Shown here in pieces: positions 11,839 to 14,163 of a stretch of DNA of 14,163 nt (its first letter is position 1; every line of letters starts with the position of its first letter). Both the position numbers and the translations under genes were made by a program. Source of the stretch: Myxococcales bacterium (GTDB lineage: Bacteria > Myxococcota > Bradymonadia > UBA7976 > UBA1532). Under the pieces are notes generated by a model that saw only the letters and a list, made by a program, of their open reading frames with translations, was not told the origin of the DNA and searched no databases. The stretch lies in assembly GCA_020430675.1 (NCBI GenBank), contig JAGQJJ010000036.1, positions 1 through 14,163 of the forward strand. Direction: 5' to 3'.

Positions 11839-14163
11839 CCTCGGCGAGCGCCGCGGGCTGCTCGACAGGCAGCGCGTGGCCGCCGGGCAGGACCACGGTC
11901 TCCTCGGGGCGCGCCGCCGCCTGAGCGGCGCGGTCGTCGGGCCGCACGAAGCGGCTCTCTTCCGCAAAAACCAGACGGGTGGGCGCGGGCAGGCCAGCGA
12001 GCACCGTGCGCCAATGGGCCGGATCGACGCCGTCGAGGGCCTGCTCGGCGCGGTCGCGCAGGCGGGCATCCCAGCGCCAGACGAGGTGGTCGCCCTCGGG
12101 TCGGGTGACGCGCCGGGCGAGCGCGGCGAGCACGTGGTCGGGGGCGGCGCCCAGCGTGGTGCGCAGGCGGATGATGGCGGCGTCGAGGTCGGCCAGCGGC
12201 GGGTGCGTGGGCGCTTCGCGGCGCGCGTCGAGCCAGGCGCCGAGGCGTTCGGGCCACTCGGCGAGGTCGGCGGCGCGGGGCCAGGGCGGCTCGACAAGCA
12301 CGCGGGCCTCGGCCGCCCCGGGCCGCGCCGCAGAATGCAGGCCGACGATCGCGGCGCCCATGCTATGGCCGACCAGCGCGGCGATGGGGCCCCTGACCGT
12401 GGCCAGCACCGCGTCCAGGTCGCGCACGTAGTCGGCGAGGCGATAGGTCGCTTCGGGGCCCAGATGGTCGGCGGCGCCGTGGCCGCGAAGGTCGAAGGCG
12501 ATCGTGCGCAGACCGTGGGCGGCGAGGGCTTCGGCCAGCGGGGCGAAATAGCCGGCGTGGTCGAGCAGGCCGTGCACCGCGAGCACCGCCGGAGCGTTGG
12601 TGGGGCCCCATTCGAGGACGGGCAGCGTGAGTTGACCGAGGCGGGCGCTGCCCGTGCGCGCCGGGGCGCCGGTGGGCACGCTGATCAGGGTCGAGCCAGG
12701 CAACTCGTAGCCGAAGTGCGCGGCCAGGGCGCGCGTCTCGGGCAGCATGGGCCGCTCGGGCGCGGCGCCGCGCCAGGCGTCGGCCAGCGCCGGGTCGATG
12801 GCCTGATGGTTGGCGAAGTTGATGTCGCCGATGGAGGCCGAGGTCTGGTGCAGGCCGCCGGTCATGCGATCGCCGGAATATGGGTGCAGGGCGGCTTCGT
12901 CGAAGGGCAGGCCGAGGAAGTCGCAAAGGCGCTCCATCTCGGCGCGCGGTTGAGTGACCAGGTCTTCAAAGCGCACCACGGCGACCGTGCCGGGACTGCG
13001 CTCGGCGAGGTCGAGCAGATTGCGGTGGCTCAGGTGCCAGGTGCCCTCGGCGATGGTGGTGGCGGAGTAGCGGCTGTCGAGCATCAGCCGATCGAGGCGC
13101 GCGCGGTCGAACGATTTGAGCATCGCCCACGGGTGCCGTACGAGGTGGATGTGGCGCGGACGGGCCATCCAGCCATGCAGGCGTTCGAGCACCTGGGGGC
13201 GCAGCGAGTAGACCGGCGTCTTGTCGAGCACGAGGCGGCCGCCCGCCCAGTCGACGAGGCGGGCGTAGGCGGTGGGCACCGGCAGGTCTTCGGCCTCCAT
13301 CGCCGCGACCTGCGCGACCGCCTCTTCGGTCGTGCAGCCGAGCAGGGCGCGCACGGCGATGGGGAGGCCTTCGGTCAGGCCGGTCGGACCGAGGAGGTCG
13401 CGTCGCTGGGCCATCGAGTTGGCCAGCGCGAGCCAGAGTTCCGGGGGTGAGAAGGCCTGCGGGTGGCCAGCGAACATGACGCGCAGCAGGGTCGAGCCCT
13501 CGCGGGGGGCGGATTGGATGAAGGCCAGATGCGGCAGGGGCGCGGGCGGGGCCAGCGTCGCGTCGAGCGCCATCGTGAGTCGGTCGACAGGGTTGTCCTG
13601 GTGCGGGCGCTCGGCGTCTTCGATCTGCGCGTGCTCGACGGCCGGCGCGGGCGTGCGCTGCGCCGCGACGAGCACGTAGTCGGCCATCGCGGTGATGCTG
13701 GGCAGTTGGTAGAACTCGCGCGGGTACAGGGTCAGCCCCAGCGCGTCGCGGATGCGGTCGAGCACCTCCATCACCAGCAGCGAATCCATGCCCAGCTCGA
13801 CCACGCTTTGGCGAGGGTCGATCTCGTCGGCGGCCAGGTCGAGCACGGCGGCGATGGCGCCACGCAAGAAGTCCAGCGTCTCGGCCTGGCGCTCGGCGGG
13901 GGTCAGCTCGGGCAGCCGATCGGCGAGACGGTGGCGGGCGGGCGCTTCGGGCACGGCCTCGGCGGCGGCGGGGGTGAAGAGCGCCGAGAGCAGCGGCGGC
14001 ACGGCGTCGGCCGGCGGGTCGCCGTCGTGGGCGAGCACCGTGAGCTGGGCGGCGTCGCTGGTGAGGGCGCGGGCGAAGGCGGCGACGGCGCGGGCGGCGG
14101 GCAGCGCCTTGATGCCGCGGGCGCCGAGGCGGCGGCGTTGGCGTTCGTCGAGCGCGGCGGTCA
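11804..14163 (-). CDS. Type I polyketide synthase, C-terminal part: (KR end)-ACP-sulfotransferase-thioesterase, CurM/Ols-like
   Basis: The open frame runs off the right edge, so the gene is partial. GTG at 14038 is an internal valine: the 41 codons before it read as the tail of a ketoreductase domain (RRLGARGIKALP...AQLTVLAHD). Numbering from that valine, an ACP lies at about 55-125 with phosphopantetheine Ser86 in ELGMDSLLVM. A PAPS-dependent sulfotransferase (about 168-448) has APREGSTLLRVMFAGHP, LVLDKTPVYSL, HLVRHPWAM and RMTGGLHQTSASIGD. An alpha/beta-hydrolase thioesterase (about 468-744) has GHSMG (Ser559), LVEPPWP (Glu583), WRWDARL and GGHALPVEQP (His721). KR-ACP-ST-TE is the terminus of curacin CurM and cyanobacterial olefin synthases: sulfation of the beta-hydroxyl, then hydrolysis, decarboxylation and sulfate loss to a terminal alkene. 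Family order and motifs are seen directly; the product is inferred. Confidence 0.93.
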   Translation of the reverse strand, partial: TAALDERQRRRLGARGIKALPAARAVAAFARALTSDAAQLTVLAHDGDPPADAVPPLLSALFTPAAAEAVPEAPARHRLADRLPELTPAERQAETLDFLRGAIAAVLDLAADEIDPRQSVVELGMDSLLVMEVLDRIRDALGLTLYPREFYQLPSITAMADYVLVAAQRTPAPAVEHAQIEDAERPHQDNPVDRLTMALDATLAPPAPLPHLAFIQSAPREGSTLLRVMFAGHPQAFSPPELWLALANSMAQRRDLLGPTGLTEGLPIAVRALLGCTTEEAVAQVAAMEAEDLPVPTAYARLVDWAGGRLVLDKTPVYSLRPQVLERLHGWMARPRHIHLVRHPWAMLKSFDRARLDRLMLDSRYSATTIAEGTWHLSHRNLLDLAERSPGTVAVVRFEDLVTQPRAEMERLCDFLGLPFDEAALHPYSGDRMTGGLHQTSASIGDINFANHQAIDPALADAWRGAAPERPMLPETRALAAHFGYELPGSTLISVPTGAPARTGSARLGQLTLPVLEWGPTNAPAVLAVHGLLDHAGYFAPLAEALAAHGLRTIAFDLRGHGAADHLGPEATYRLADYVRDLDAVLATVRGPIAALVGHSMGAAIVGLHSAARPGAAEARVLVEPPWPRAADLAEWPERLGAWLDARREAPTHPPLADLDAAIIRLRTTLGAAPDHVLAALARRVTRPEGDHLVWRWDARLRDRAEQALDGVDPAHWRTVLAGLPAPTRLVFAEESRFVRPDDRAAQAAARPEETVVLPGGHALPVEQPAALAEVIRAAIRPASR

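Noticed and set aside
11876..13450. 524-codon plus-strand open frame opposite the PKS
   Set aside because: Antisense to well-conserved sulfotransferase and thioesterase domains; its own product is Gly/Ala/Arg low complexity.
14036..14038. GTG as the start of a free-standing ACP-ST-TE protein
   Set aside because: The frame stays open for 41 more codons to the window edge. Those codons read like a ketoreductase-domain end, so the valine is internal.

Overview
The window is GC-rich, densely coded bacterial DNA with strong third-position G/C bias. A Liv-type ABC importer, a membrane GlpD-type dehydrogenase, a UbiB-like kinase and a modular polyketide synthase together suggest a Gram-negative bacterium with secondary metabolism. 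Myxococcota or a related deltaproteobacterial lineage is my best guess, from gene content and style only, and at modest confidence.

Layout. (1) 1-4151, + strand: a tightly overlapping operon of a LivG-type ATPase (5' end outside the window), a long-chain acyl-CoA ligase, LivH and LivM. No LivF or LivK follows. (2) 4121-5722, - strand: an FAD-dependent glycerol-3-phosphate dehydrogenase whose tail overlaps livM by 31 bp. (3) 5833-7419, + strand: a fused alpha/beta-hydrolase and SAM methyltransferase with alanine at the hydrolase nucleophile position. (4) 7423-9228, - strand: an ABC1/UbiB-like atypical kinase with membrane helices. (5) 9305-10001: two small, lysine/arginine-rich proteins of unknown function, divergently transcribed from a 157-bp region with a candidate promoter on each strand. 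(6) 10081-11838, + strand: a NodU/CmcH-family carbamoyltransferase, preceded by a hairpin and a 9-bp tandem repeat. (7) 11804 to the right edge, - strand: the C-terminal part of a type I polyketide synthase with the order (KR end)-ACP-sulfotransferase-thioesterase.

The most interesting element is (7). KR-ACP-ST-TE is the terminus of the curacin synthase CurM and of cyanobacterial olefin synthases. There the beta-hydroxyl made by the KR is sulfated from PAPS, and the TE then releases, decarboxylates and desulfates the chain to give a terminal alkene. The thioesterase here has Ser559 and Glu583, the same 24-residue spacing as the CurM Ser/Glu pair, followed by His721. I therefore predict that this locus makes a terminal-alkene polyketide or hydrocarbon. 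The loading and extension modules lie to the right of the window. The adjacent carbamoyltransferase overlaps the PKS tail to tail by 35 bp and could be a tailoring enzyme, but nothing in the sequence proves that.

The left part looks like ordinary uptake and lipid or glycerol metabolism. The acyl-CoA ligase inside the Liv operon suggests that the imported substrate is a carboxylic acid activated to a CoA thioester, which is inference. Coding is nearly continuous: no intergenic stretch exceeds 300 bp, and I saw no tRNA, rRNA, CRISPR array or mobile element.
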